Assembly (NCBI RefSeq): GCF_021249405.1
Contig: NZ_CP089593.1
Span: 1,612,001-1,676,000, forward strand
Length of the DNA stretch: 64,000 nucleotides
Source: Halobacterium zhouii
GTDB lineage: Archaea > Halobacteriota > Halobacteria > Halobacteriales > Halobacteriaceae
Reading direction: 5' to 3'
The notes below the pieces were generated by a model. The model was not told the DNA's origin, did no database searches, and saw only the letters and a program-made list of their open reading frames with translations. The translations under genes and the position numbers were made by a program. How positions within the stretch are numbered: the stretch's first letter is position 1; every line of letters begins with the position of its first letter. Shown here piece by piece: positions 17,755 through 26,955 of this stretch.

Positions 17755-20040
17755 CTACTGGAACGCGCCGGGGACGCCTTCCCGGTCGCCTTCTTCGGGG
17801 CTGTCGGCTTTCTTGAAGCGGTCTTCCATCTCGTCGTACTGCTCGCGGACGTCCTCGTCGACGCTCGGCGTGACTTCTTCGAGTGCTTGCTCGAAGTGTT
17901 CCATGGTGACGCGGACGTTGCCGACGGAGTCGATGGCTTCCTCGGGGTCGACGGAGCCGATGAACTCGCGGGTGGCGTTCATGGTGGCTTCGCGGGCGAG
18001 CGCTTCGATGTCGGCGCCGACGAAACCGTCCGTGCGCGTGGCGAGGTCGTCGAGGTCGACATCGTCGGCCAGGGGCTTGTGCCGGGTGTGAACCTCGAGG
18101 ATGGCGCGGCGCGCCTCCTCGTCGGGCACGGGGACGTGGACGTGTCGGTCGAGGCGGCCGGGCCGCAGGAGCGCGGGGTCGATGAGATCCGGCCGGTTGG
18201 TGGTGGCGACGACGACGACGTCCTCGAGTTCCTCGATGCCGTCGAGTTCCGTGAGGAGTTGGCTGACGACGCGTTCGCCGACGCCCGAATCGCTCATGCC
18301 GCGGCCGCGTTCGCCGGCGATGGAGTCGATCTCGTCGAAGAACACCACCGTCGGGGCGTTCGCGCGGGCCTTCTCGAAGACCTCGCGGACGCCCTTCTCG
18401 GACTCGCCGACGTACTTGTTGAGCAACTCGGGGCCCTTCACGGAGATGAAGTTCGAGTTGGCTTCGTTCGCGACGGCTTTCGCGAGCAGCGTCTTCCCGG
18501 TGCCGGGCGGGCCGTACATGAGCACGCCCTTCGCAGAGTCGAGATCCATGGACTCGAACACTTCGGGGTAGTCGAGTGGCCACTGGATGGTCTCGCGGAG
18601 GCGTTCCTTGGTGTCCTCGAGACCGCCGACTTCGTTCCAGGTGACGTCCGGCACTTCGACGAACACCTCGCGGAGTGCGGAGGGTTCGATGCCCTTCAGC
18701 GCGTCCTTGAAGTCGGGTTCGGTGACCTGGATGGCCTCCAGAACCTCGGCGTCGATCTGCTCCTCGTCGAGGTCGATCTCGGGGCGGACGCGCCGGAGCG
18801 CGTTCATCGCGGCTTCCTTCGCGAGGCTCTCGATGTCCGCGCCGACGAAGCCGTGCGTGGACTCCGCGAACTCGTCGATTTCGATGTTGTCGGCGAGGGG
18901 CATACCGCGCGTGTGGACCTGGAGAATCTCCTTGCGGCCCCCCTTGTCGGGGACGCTGATCTCGATCTCGCGGTCGAACCGGCCGCCGCGCCGGAGCGCG
19001 GGGTCGATAGCGTCGACGCGGTTTGTCGCCGCGATGACGATGACGTCGCCGCGCTCCTCAAGGCCGTCCATGAGACTGAGGAGTTGGGCGACGACGCGGC
19101 GTTCCACGTCGCCCTGGGTCTCGCCGCGCTTGGGCGCGATGGAGTCGAGTTCGTCGATGAAGACGATGGCGGGCGCGTTCTCCTCGGCTTCGTCGAAGAC
19201 GTCCCGGAGTTGCTCCTCGGACTCGCCGTAGTACTTCGACATGATCTCCGGCCCGGAGATGGTCTGGAAGTGCGCGTCGATCTCGTTGGCGACGGCCTTC
19301 GCGATGAGCGTCTTCCCGGTGCCGGGCGGGCCGTGGAGGAGCACGCCCTTCGGCGGTTCGATGCCGAGTTGCTGGAACAACTCGGGGTGGCGCATCGGGA
19401 GTTCGATCATCTCCCGGACCTGCTCGAGTTCGTTGTCGAGGCCACCGATGTCCTCGTAGGTGACGTTCGGCGTGCTGTCGCCGCCCGCGCCGGCGCCCTC
19501 AGTGCCGCCGGCAATCTCCTCGGCTGGGCGCTCGGACACCTGGAACTCGGTGTCGTTACCGACGACGACCGTGCCGTCGGGGTCAGTGTCAGCGATCTTC
19601 ACCGGAATCTGCTGGCCGGAGACCGTGCTCATCCCGCCGAAACCGAAGGAGACGGGGACGGTCTGCCCGGCGGTCACGGGGCGCCCGCTGAGGCGGTCCC
19701 GGACCATCGGCGTGATGTCCCCGCGAACGCGAAGGTTCTGCGGGAGCGCGACGGTCACGCTGGTCGCGGGCTTGATGTCGGCTTTCTCGACGGTCACCGT
19801 GTCGTCGATGCCGACGCCGGCTTCCTGTCGGAGGCGGCCGTCGATGCGGACGATGCCCTGTCCGCCGTCCTCGGGATAGCCCGGCCAGACGCGCGCGACG
19901 GCGCGTCCCTGGTCACCCTTCCCCTCGATGACGACGTAGTCGCCGTTGTCGAGGTCCATCTCCTCCATCGATTGGCGGTCGACGGCGGCCAACCCGCGAC
20001 CGGCGTCCTTCTGTTTGAGCGGCTTGACCGTGAGTTTCAT
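17755..20040 (-). CDS. cdc48: CDC48/p97-type AAA+ ATPase
   Basis: A 761-residue protein with the full CDC48 plan: an N-terminal substrate/cofactor domain (1-185) and two AAA+ modules. D1 has GPPGTGKT at 237-244 and FIDELDS near 294-300. D2 has GPPGTGKT at 510-517 and FFDEIDS near 567-573. Both second-region-of-homology arginines ([17 protein letters not shown]) are kept. The hexamer unfolds proteins for degradation, and archaeal CDC48 can feed the 20S proteasome. The C-terminus (GVPGAFQ) lacks a HbYX proteasome-docking motif. It is the second gene of an operon, overlapping the DUF7127-like gene by 4 bp. Confidence 0.96.
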   Translation of the reverse strand: MKLTVKPLKQKDAGRGLAAVDRQSMEEMDLDNGDYVVIEGKGDQGRAVARVWPGYPEDGGQGIVRIDGRLRQEAGVGIDDTVTVEKADIKPATSVTVALPQNLRVRGDITPMVRDRLSGRPVTAGQTVPVSFGFGGMSTVSGQQIPVKIADTDPDGTVVVGNDTEFQVSERPAEEIAGGTEGAGAGGDSTPNVTYEDIGGLDNELEQVREMIELPMRHPELFQQLGIEPPKGVLLHGPPGTGKTLIAKAVANEIDAHFQTISGPEIMSKYYGESEEQLRDVFDEAEENAPAIVFIDELDSIAPKRGETQGDVERRVVAQLLSLMDGLEERGDVIVIAATNRVDAIDPALRRGGRFDREIEISVPDKGGRKEILQVHTRGMPLADNIEIDEFAESTHGFVGADIESLAKEAAMNALRRVRPEIDLDEEQIDAEVLEAIQVTEPDFKDALKGIEPSALREVFVEVPDVTWNEVGGLEDTKERLRETIQWPLDYPEVFESMDLDSAKGVLMYGPPGTGKTLLAKAVANEANSNFISVKGPELLNKYVGESEKGVREVFEKARANAPTVVFFDEIDSIAGERGRGMSDSGVGERVVSQLLTELDGIEELEDVVVVATTNRPDLIDPALLRPGRLDRHVHVPVPDEEARRAILEVHTRHKPLADDVDLDDLATRTDGFVGADIEALAREATMNATREFIGSVDPEEAIDSVGNVRVTMEHFEQALEEVTPSVDEDVREQYDEMEDRFKKADSPEEGDREGVPGAFQ

Positions 20041-20291
20041 TGTCGTACCTCGATAGTGACGATGCCGTTATTGATAAGCGCTTTCGCCACTTCCCCGCCG
20101 GGTAGTTCCAACTCTCGCTGGACGGGCTCGCCGCCACTCGATTCGAAGACGAGGATAGCGGTTCCGTCGACGACGTCGACTGTGGCCGTGTCGTCGCTCA
20201 CACCGAGGTCTGCGACGACGGTGGTCGCGTCCCCGTAGTCGTACTGGCGTACCAGGCCGTTCGTCTGGTCGTTGAATTCGCTGAGACGCAT
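20037..20291 (-). CDS. small conserved haloarchaeal protein upstream of cdc48 (DUF7127-like)
   Basis: An 84-residue beta-rich acidic protein ([38 protein letters not shown]). The alternating strands recall a small Hsp20/alpha-crystallin-like sandwich, which is only an impression. I believe the family is DUF7127, from memory. Its stop overlaps the cdc48 ATG by 4 bp, so its product is made together with the ATPase; a cofactor or substrate-handling role is inferred from that. The start at 20291 fits a TATA-like box about 30 nt upstream. The longer frame to 20390 is not needed. Confidence 0.75.
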   Translation of the reverse strand: MRLSEFNDQTNGLVRQYDYGDATTVVADLGVSDDTATVDVVDGTAILVFESSGGEPVQRELELPGGEVAKALINNGIVTIEVRQ

Positions 20292-20318
20292 TGTAACTAA
20301 CCTTGAGTAATCGCCCGA

Positions 20319-20327
20319 AGTATTTGA
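20319..20327 (-). promoter_or_regulatory. TATA-like box for the DUF7127-cdc48 operon
   Basis: On the minus strand an AT-rich CAAATACTT lies 28-36 nt before the ATG at 20291. That is the spacing of a haloarchaeal TATA box driving a leaderless or nearly leaderless mRNA. The surrounding 140 bp, shared with the divergent hydrolase gene, show no other clear motif. Confidence 0.45.
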
Positions 20328-20431
20328 ACCTATCGTCGAAGATGGGGGTGCGGTAGTCGATTCGATCGTACAAGTGGAATTGCGGTTCACACCGGCAAAG
20401 GTGTTTTGGCGGGGGGCCTCCTCGCCGCAGT

Positions 20432-21253
20432 ATGGACACCGTCAGGCACGACGGGCGCTCGACGGCGTACCGCGTCACCGACCGCAGCGGCACCGACGCC
20501 GGACGCGGTTCGGAGGCAACTGACACCGCCGCGCCGGTGCTCTGCGTCCACGGCAGCGGCGGCACCCACGCCGTCTGGAAGTCCCAACTCGGCAGGCTCT
20601 CGCGCGACAGACCGGTCGCCGCACTCGACCTGAGCGGCCACGGCGACAGCGAAGACACCGCCGCCGACGCCGGACCGGACGCGCTCGACGCGTACGCACG
20701 TGACGTGCTCGCCGTCGCCGACGAGACCGACGCGCGTGTGTTCGTCGGGAATAGCCTCGGCGGCGCCGTCGTGCTCCGCGCCGTCCTCGACCACGGCGCG
20801 AGACCTGACGCCGTCGTGCTCGCCGGCTCCGGCGCGAAACTCGCGGTCACCGAGGACTTGCGGCGGTGGCTCGCGGGCTCGGACGGCGGCTTCGAGCGCG
20901 CTATCGAGTTCCTCCACGGCGACGACCTGCTTTTCCACGACGCCACCGACCAGGCACTCGAGTTCTCGGAGCAGGCGATGCGCGAGGCCGGCCGCGAAGT
21001 GGTCGAACGCGACTTCCGGTCCTGTCACACGTTCGATGTGCGAGACCGACTCGGCGACGTCGACTGCCCCGTGTTCGCGCTCACCGGCGAGTACGACCGC
21101 CTCACCCCGCCAAAATATCACGAGTACGTCGCGGAGAACGTCCCGGACGGCGAATGGACCACCGTCCCGGACGCCGCCCACCTCTCGATGCTCGAGACGC
21201 CCGAGGCGTTCAACGACGAGATTCGTCGGTTCCTGGACGACCGACAGATCTAA
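20432..21253 (+). CDS. alpha/beta-hydrolase fold protein
   Basis: A 273-residue alpha/beta hydrolase. The HGSGGTHAVW oxyanion loop is near residue 40, the nucleophile elbow GNSLGG near 107-112, the acid in FALTGEYDRLTPP near 225, and the final His in VPDAAHLSML near 250, so the Ser-Asp-His triad is complete. The cap region (FERAIEFLHGDD...) is typical of esterase or hydrolase members with small acyl substrates. Substrate unknown. It is divergent from the cdc48 operon and is followed after 58 bp by a tiny membrane protein gene. Confidence 0.85.
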   Translation: MDTVRHDGRSTAYRVTDRSGTDAGRGSEATDTAAPVLCVHGSGGTHAVWKSQLGRLSRDRPVAALDLSGHGDSEDTAADAGPDALDAYARDVLAVADETDARVFVGNSLGGAVVLRAVLDHGARPDAVVLAGSGAKLAVTEDLRRWLAGSDGGFERAIEFLHGDDLLFHDATDQALEFSEQAMREAGREVVERDFRSCHTFDVRDRLGDVDCPVFALTGEYDRLTPPKYHEYVAENVPDGEWTTVPDAAHLSMLETPEAFNDEIRRFLDDRQI

Positions 21254-21311
21254 CCTCCCATCGACCACGAGCCGCGCAAACATTTTCAGGGTGCTCGAAC
21301 GAGAACACGCT

Positions 21312-21502
21312 ATGAGCCGGAGCACTGACTTGCTGCTGTCCGGTGTGTTACTGCTCGCGTTTGCCATCTGGGTCGCGGTGACCAACATCGCGGGCCTCTA
21401 CGCGAGCCAACTGTTCGCCTTCGCAGGCCTACTCGTCGGCATCGCCGGACTGATCGAAGGTGTGTTCCCGGAACTCGCCCCTGCCGCCGGAGAGGAGTCC
21501 GC

Positions 21503-21506
<4 letters not shown>
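21312..21506 (+). CDS. 64-residue membrane protein
   Basis: A 64-residue protein made of two hydrophobic helices (LLLSGVLLLAFAIWVAV and LFAFAGLLVGIAGLI) with an acidic end. The haloarchaeal-style start ATGAGC at 21312 is preceded by an AT-richer CATTTTCAGG stretch. The stop overlaps the panB stop by 4 bp, tail to tail. No family is recognised, though such two-helix proteins are common in haloarchaea. Confidence 0.6.
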
Positions 21507-22315
<809 letters not shown>

Positions 22316-22339
22316 GGGTGCACGTCGTTTGTCGACCGT

Positions 22340-22346
22340 GTTAAAC
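22340..22346 (-). promoter_or_regulatory. TATA-like box of panB
   Basis: GTTTAAC on the minus strand lies 25-31 nt before the panB ATG, in an otherwise GC-rich gap. The spacing suits leaderless transcription as commonly seen in haloarchaea. Confidence 0.45.
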
Positions 22347-22431
22347 GTACCCGAAGCGGCGGCCTGGGGGTCGGAAGCGACCCCGCCGGGGAACGAGGAA
22401 GTTAAGCGCCCAGCCCATCACGCTCCCTCGT

Positions 22432-22665
22432 ATGCCGGAGTTACAGGAGCGCACCGACCCCGAGGGCGTCGACTACGGGTGGGTGATGCAGACCACGTTC
22501 GTGCTCACCATCGTGGTCGGCGCTCCCGTCGTCACCGGGCTGTCGCTGCTCTACGAGTTGCCGACGTGGGCGTCTCGCGTCTCCTTCGCGGTGCGCGTCG
22601 GCGCCATCGTCTGGATTCTCACCGCGCTCGGTGCGTACTGGTACGAGCGCCGGCGGCAACGCTGA
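22432..22665 (+). CDS. small two-helix membrane protein
   Basis: A 77-residue protein. A charged start (PELQERTDPEGVDYGWVMQ) precedes two membrane helices (TTFVLTIVVGAPVVTGLSL and VSFAVRVGAIVWILTALGA) and a basic tail (YERRRQR), giving an in-out topology with the tail on the cytoplasmic side. It appears to be a conserved haloarchaeal family of unknown role. It runs divergently from panB and is convergent with the HAD phosphatase gene 18 bp downstream. Confidence 0.7.
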   Translation: MPELQERTDPEGVDYGWVMQTTFVLTIVVGAPVVTGLSLLYELPTWASRVSFAVRVGAIVWILTALGAYWYERRRQR

Positions 22666-22683
22666 CGGGTTCGACCTGTCCGG

Positions 22684-23235
22684 TCACACCCACTGGAACT
22701 TCGTACCCGCGCGCTCTGCCGTCTCGGCGTCTTTCTCGGAGTCCCCGACGAACAGCACGTCCGCCGGTTCCACGCCGAGTTCCTCGACAGCAGCGAGCAG
22801 CGGCCCCGGGTCGGGCTTGCGCGACGCAACGGTGTCCCGTCCGACGACGACGTCCACGAGGCCGTCGAGGTCGTGTTTCTCCAGGGCCGCACGCACCGCC
22901 AGTTCGCAGTTCAGCGAGCAGACACCCACGGGGACGGACTGCGCTGCGAGTTCGTCCACGGTCGGCAGGCGCGTCGAGCGAAGCGCACCGCCGATCTCGT
23001 GCTGGGAGATGAGCGCGTTCACCTGCGCGCCGATGCCCGCGTCCTCGGCGGCACTGAGCAATTCCCACGTCTCGTGGTGGTCCGGGTCCACGCCCACCTC
23101 TCGCAGGCGCGCCCCCACCTCCGACTCGACCTGTGCCCAGTCCACGTCCAGGTCCGCCAGCGTCCCGTCGAGGTCGTACACGACGGCGGCGTACTCGTCA
23201 GCGTCGACATCGTCGGCGGCACTCCCGTCGGTCAC
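22684..23235 (-). CDS. HAD-superfamily hydrolase (phosphoglycolate phosphatase-like)
   Basis: From the GTG at 23235 the protein has 183 residues. HAD motif I is VVYDLDGTLA (catalytic Asp21 and Asp23), motif II is VGVCSLN, motif III the Lys in RKPDPGPLL, and motif IV FVGDSEKDAETA. The helical cap (VDWAQVESEVGARLREVG...) places it with PGP/beta-phosphoglucomutase-like phosphatases. Substrate unknown. A longer frame reaches 23355, but its extra residues are unlike a HAD N-terminus and run into the terminal repeat of element B. Confidence 0.83.
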   Translation of the reverse strand: MTDGSAADDVDADEYAAVVYDLDGTLADLDVDWAQVESEVGARLREVGVDPDHHETWELLSAAEDAGIGAQVNALISQHEIGGALRSTRLPTVDELAAQSVPVGVCSLNCELAVRAALEKHDLDGLVDVVVGRDTVASRKPDPGPLLAAVEELGVEPADVLFVGDSEKDAETAERAGTKFQWV

Positions 23236-23351
23236 GCGGTCTGGTACGAGTCCGGGAAGGAAGGTGTTTGGGCTAGGAGTCACCAGTGGTTCTGAAGGTG
23301 CTACTACCACCCGAAACGTCCCTACTGCCGTAGGTCGAGTCGCTTCTGCAA

Positions 23352-23668
23352 ACACCCAGAAAGCCCCGGCGCGCTCGCGGCCTACGACTCGTTGCGCGCT
23401 TCACTCGCTTCGCTCGTTCCAGTGCTTACTTCGTCTCGGTTCGCGAGCGCGCCGCCCCTTTCAGTCCCTCCCTGCCGGTTGGCCAGCCGGTACGAGGTGG
23501 GACTGAAAGGGGCGACTGTCTCGGCGAAGGTGGACGACGGTGAGCCGAACGGAGTGAGGCGAACGTCGAAAGACGCGGAGCGTCTTTCGGAATAAGCACC
23601 GAGCGACCGCAGGGAGCGAGGCGCGCAGCGAGTCCCCCGAGTCGAGACAGTCGGGGCTTTCTGGGTGT
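23352..23668. repeat. structured intergenic element, copy B (best-formed copy)
   Basis: It lies in a 492-bp gap between two minus-strand genes. The terminal inverted repeats are perfect: ACACCCAGAAAGCCCC at 23352-23367 with its complement at 23653-23668. They enclose three adjoining hairpins. Left arm: 23368-23379 pairs with 23442-23453 (12 bp). Core: CCCCTTTCAGTCCC at 23455-23468 pairs with 23499-23512, with a CCGG-flanked apical loop. Right arm: 23513-23523 pairs with 23643-23653 (11 bp), holding a perfect inner hairpin 23567-23576/23580-23589 with a 3-nt loop. The junction leaves almost no unpaired base. No coding frame is convincing. The flanks show TATA-like and stop-proximal sequence only. 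Confidence 0.92.
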
Positions 23669-23727
23669 CTGCGAATGTGATCCAGTTTGCTTCAGCTGAA
23701 GTAACTCAACGCGTACAGAAAACGGAC

Positions 23728-24864
23728 TCAGTCCAGCAGCCCCCTCGCGATGATCTCCTTCTGGATCTCGCTGGTGCCCTCGTAGATAGTCGTGATCTTG
23801 GAGTCGCGGTAGAAGCGCTCGACGTCGAAATCAGTCGTGTAGCCGTAGCCGCCGTGGATCTGGACGGCCTCGTTGGTGACGTCGACGGCCGCCTCGCTGG
23901 CGAAGTACTTCGCCTGGGCGGCCTCCATGCGGTTGTCCTCGCCGGCGTCCGCCATGCGCGCGGCGTCGCGGGCGAGCAGGCGGGCGGCGCGGGTCTGGGT
24001 CTGCATGTCCGCAAGTTTGTGCCGGATGGTCTGGATATCCGAGAGTTTCTGGTCGAACTGCTCGCGCTCGTCGGCGTACTCAAGGGCGGCGTCGAGGCCG
24101 GCCTGCGCGAGGCCAACGGCCTGCGAGGCGATGCCGACGCGCCCGCCCGTGAGGATGTGGAGCGCCGCCGACATGCCCCGGCCCTCCTCGGTGAGGCGGT
24201 ACTCCGTGGGAATCCGGCAGTCCTCGAACAGCAGGCTCGTGGTGTCGCTGGCGCGCAAGCCGAGTTTGTCCTCCTTCTTTCCGACCTCCAGGCCGTCGGT
24301 GTCCTTGGGCACGAGGAACTGCGTGATCTTGTCGTCGTCGCCGTCGACCTTCGCGAACACGATGACGACGTCCGATCGCTTCCCGTTCGTGATCCACTGC
24401 TTCTTCCCGTTCAGGACGTACTCGTCGCCGTCCTCACCCTCCACTCGCTCGGCGCGCGTGGACATCTGGGCGGGGTTCGACCCGGCGTCGGGCTCCGACA
24501 GCGCGAACGCACCGACCGGCCGGCCGTCGGCCATGTCGGGAAGCCACTCCTCCTTGAGGGCCTCGCTCCCGAACTCCGCGATACAGGACGTGGCGAGGCA
24601 GTGCACGGAGAGCGCGGTGGCGACCGAGAGCGCGCCGTACGCGACCTCCTCGTTGACGACGCTGTACGTCAGCGTGTCCACGTCGAGACCGCCGTGGGCC
24701 TCGGGCACGGTCATCGCGGTGACGCCGATATCGCCGAGTCCGTCCCACACGTCCTCGGGGAACGACTGCTCGCGGTCGCCCGCCGCCGCGGTCGGTCGGA
24801 TCTCCTCGGCGGCGAACTCGCGCACGGCGTCGCGTATCTGGCGCTGTTCGGCGGTCAGGTTCAT
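23728..24864 (-). CDS. acyl-CoA dehydrogenase
   Basis: A 378-residue flavoprotein of normal length. It has the family signatures AFALSEPDAGSNPAQM, the substrate/FAD-binding QWITNGKRSDVVIVFAK region, QTIRHKLADMQTQ, the QIHGGYGYTTDF motif and IYEGTSEIQKEII, which carries the catalytic Glu of short/medium-chain enzymes. It oxidises acyl-CoA to 2-enoyl-CoA, passing electrons to ETF. The ATG at 24864 is the family-typical start (MNLTAEQRQIRDAVREFA); the open frame upstream is unrelated. Chain-length preference cannot be read from sequence. Confidence 0.93.
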   Translation of the reverse strand: MNLTAEQRQIRDAVREFAAEEIRPTAAAGDREQSFPEDVWDGLGDIGVTAMTVPEAHGGLDVDTLTYSVVNEEVAYGALSVATALSVHCLATSCIAEFGSEALKEEWLPDMADGRPVGAFALSEPDAGSNPAQMSTRAERVEGEDGDEYVLNGKKQWITNGKRSDVVIVFAKVDGDDDKITQFLVPKDTDGLEVGKKEDKLGLRASDTTSLLFEDCRIPTEYRLTEEGRGMSAALHILTGGRVGIASQAVGLAQAGLDAALEYADEREQFDQKLSDIQTIRHKLADMQTQTRAARLLARDAARMADAGEDNRMEAAQAKYFASEAAVDVTNEAVQIHGGYGYTTDFDVERFYRDSKITTIYEGTSEIQKEIIARGLLD

Positions 24865-24943
24865 GGAGCGTCCTTCGCGCGCCCGTTGAAAAAAGGTGAT
24901 TGGTTCCGGTCGGTCGGCACACGCTGATGCACCCGGGCGTGTG

Positions 24944-26149
24944 CTACCGCTCGCGGACGAACTGCACGATTTCGCGTGGAGCGGCGTCGATGCCACCGCC
25001 CTGCGCGAACGTCGCGCCGCCGCCACCGCCGCCGCCGAACTCCTCGGTCACTGCCCCGACCACTGCCTCGGGGTCCGTAGCGTCCGGCGTCGCCGCGACC
25101 ACGACGAACGCGCGGTCGTCGCCACCGGCGACGGCGACGACATCCGCAGCGTCCCCGTCTCCCCCCACGACGTCCTTCGCGGCGTCGCCGACGTCGTTCG
25201 CGTCGAACTCTGAAACGGTGCCGACGCGCCACCACTCGCCGCCGCGTTCGAGGTCGCCGAGGTCCTCGAGTCGCGTGCGAATGGCGTCCATCCTGAGGTC
25301 CGCGAGTTCGTCCTGGAGGTCGTCGCGGTCAGTCTGGAGGCGCTCGACTTCGCCAGCGAGTTCACCCTCAGGAACGCCGAGCGCGCGGGACGCCGCGCGA
25401 CTCGCTCTACGGACGTCGGCGCGGCGCTCGACGGCCGACGGGCCGACCGCGAACTCCACGCGCGTCAGCCCCTCCCCGGGGTTCGAACGCGCGAGCACCT
25501 CGACCGGTCCGATCTCGCTCGTGTTGCGAACGTGCGTCCCGCCGCAGGCTGCGGCGTCCCAGTCGCCGACCTCGACCACGCGGATGGCGTCCGCGTCGCT
25601 CATCACGCCCTCCTCGGTCTTCGTGTTGAACGCAATGTCTTCTCGTTCGTGAGCGGCCTCGGTCGGCACCTCACCCCACGTCACGTCGTGGGAGTCCCAC
25701 ACCGCGCGGTTCGTCAGGCGCTCCAGTTCGACGAGCACGTCGTCCGTGATGTCAGTACTCGTCTCGAAGTCCACGCGCACCTTCTCGGGGGAGATGTCGA
25801 ACCCGCCGTAACCGAGGTCGTCGAGAACGCGCCGTCCGGCCCCATAGAGGACGTGGCTCGCCGTGTGAGCGCGCATACAGTACCGGCGGAACTCGGGGTC
25901 GACCTCACCCTGCACCTCGTCGTCGACACCGAACCCCGGTTCCGATTCGAGTTCGTGGACGACACCGCTGTCGGTCTCCCGGACGTGCGCGACCGGAACG
26001 CCGCCGAGCGTTCCGCGGTCGGCCGGTTGGCCACCGCCTTCCGGGTAGAAGTACGTCTCCGCGAGCGTCACCGCCGTCCCGTCGACGCCAGTCACTCGGC
26101 TGGCAAAGGACGTCGTGTACGGGTCGGTCGGCGCGAGCGACGCTGTCAT
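24944..26149 (-). CDS. alaX: alanyl-tRNA editing protein, AlaX-L type with C-Ala-like domain
   Basis: A 401-residue free-standing editing protein. The N-terminal glycyl barrel (FYPEGGGQPADRGTL) precedes the editing site: zinc ligands in HTASHVLYG (about residues 94-98) and AACGGTHV (about 200-205). After a coiled-coil stretch (ELAGEVERLQTDRDDLQ...) comes a DHHA1/C-Ala-type end with GGGGGGGATFAQGGG. It hydrolyses mischarged Ser- or Gly-tRNA(Ala) and so protects translation accuracy. The Gly run is encoded by a repetitive GCC-rich patch. It precedes the acyl-CoA dehydrogenase gene on the same strand with an 80-bp gap. Confidence 0.92.
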   Translation of the reverse strand: MTASLAPTDPYTTSFASRVTGVDGTAVTLAETYFYPEGGGQPADRGTLGGVPVAHVRETDSGVVHELESEPGFGVDDEVQGEVDPEFRRYCMRAHTASHVLYGAGRRVLDDLGYGGFDISPEKVRVDFETSTDITDDVLVELERLTNRAVWDSHDVTWGEVPTEAAHEREDIAFNTKTEEGVMSDADAIRVVEVGDWDAAACGGTHVRNTSEIGPVEVLARSNPGEGLTRVEFAVGPSAVERRADVRRASRAASRALGVPEGELAGEVERLQTDRDDLQDELADLRMDAIRTRLEDLGDLERGGEWWRVGTVSEFDANDVGDAAKDVVGGDGDAADVVAVAGGDDRAFVVVAATPDATDPEAVVGAVTEEFGGGGGGGATFAQGGGIDAAPREIVQFVRER

Positions 26150-26279
26150 ACCGAACGCAACTCACTGGACGTAGAAAAACCAACTGCCGACGGCAACCCG
26201 ACCGCGGATGGAGCACCGCCCGGCAGCAACAGACGGCTGCGCCGACGGCCGGCATCGACCGGCCACAGCGACAGACCAA

Positions 26280-26315
26280 CCGCCAGCAGTAGCTCGACCG
26301 CCAGCAGTAGCTCGA
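26280..26315. repeat. 18-bp direct repeat, two copies
   Basis: CCGCCAGCAGTAGCTCGA occurs at 26280-26297 and again immediately at 26298-26315, followed by a diverged start of a third unit. It sits in the 223-bp gap between the MBF1 stop and the AlaX start, which holds no gene. It is probably slippage-born; a protein site is possible but unproven. Confidence 0.6.
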
Positions 26316-26372
26316 CCGACGGCTGTTCGTCCGACTCGTCGCGACGACCGGCGTGTCGGCCGAGTCCGACGC

Positions 26373-26870
26373 CTACTCGTCCGCGAGTTCCACGTCGAGG
26401 AACTCCTCGAGTGCGGCGACGACCGACCCGCCGACGCTCGCCTGGGTCGCGCGGCCCTGCTCGACAGCGAGCAGGTCCTTCTCGTCGATGTCGAGTTCCT
26501 CGGCGACCTCCTCGCGCTGGAACCCCGCGTCCTGGCGGGCGCGAACCACGCGCTCGCCGTAGTCCGAAACCAGGTACGGGAGGCGGTCGCTCTCGTAGTT
26601 CGTCCCCTCCTCCTCCCAGCGCGTCGAATCGCCGGTCCGGGCGTCGAACTGCCGCGCAGTGTTCTGGGCCGCCTTGCGCTTTCGCTCCTGCTCGTCGTCG
26701 CTCGCCTCGGTCTTCTTCTGCGTCTCGTCGTGGCTCGCACACGACGGACAGACCGTCAGCTCCGCGCCAGCGACGTTCGCGGTGCGCAGCGAGTCCGAGG
26801 ACGACCCGCAGAGTTCGCAGCTCTGCCCGCCGCCGCCACCGCCGGCGCCGCCGGTCGAGTACTTTGGCAT
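26373..26870 (-). CDS. archaeal multiprotein-bridging factor MBF1-like (zinc ribbon plus HTH)
   Basis: A 165-residue protein. A Gly-rich N-terminus leads to a zinc ribbon with Cys18, Cys21, Cys41 and Cys44 (CELCG, CPSCA). A charged linker follows, then a lambda-repressor-type HTH (YGERVVRARQDAGFQREEVAEELDIDEKDLLAVEQG). This matches archaeal MBF1, which associates with ribosomes or bridges TBP-dependent transcription. The start is the ATG at 26870 (MPKYSTGG), the typical beginning; the six residues upstream are dropped. It is divergent from the membrane protein at 26956. Confidence 0.9.
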   Translation of the reverse strand: MPKYSTGGAGGGGGGQSCELCGSSSDSLRTANVAGAELTVCPSCASHDETQKKTEASDDEQERKRKAAQNTARQFDARTGDSTRWEEEGTNYESDRLPYLVSDYGERVVRARQDAGFQREEVAEELDIDEKDLLAVEQGRATQASVGGSVVAALEEFLDVELADE

Positions 26871-26955
26871 ACCGTGTCGTATGAGCACGCCGGCATTTCA
26901 ATAGCTCGCTTGTCCGCTGGACACGACTAAGTGCCCGGGGTGCGAGCGACGCGAC

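Noticed and set aside
17755..20040. HbYX motif on CDC48
   Set aside because: The protein ends GVPGAFQ, with no hydrophobic-Tyr-any tail, so proteasome docking by this route is not supported.
17887..20238. 783-residue plus-strand open frame over cdc48
   Set aside because: It mirrors the cdc48 codons and has no family resemblance. CDC48 motifs are unambiguous on the minus strand.
23352..23668. Insertion sequence with transposase
   Set aside because: There is no transposase or any other credible coding frame in the 317 bp. A non-autonomous (MITE-like) element remains possible and is discussed under findings.
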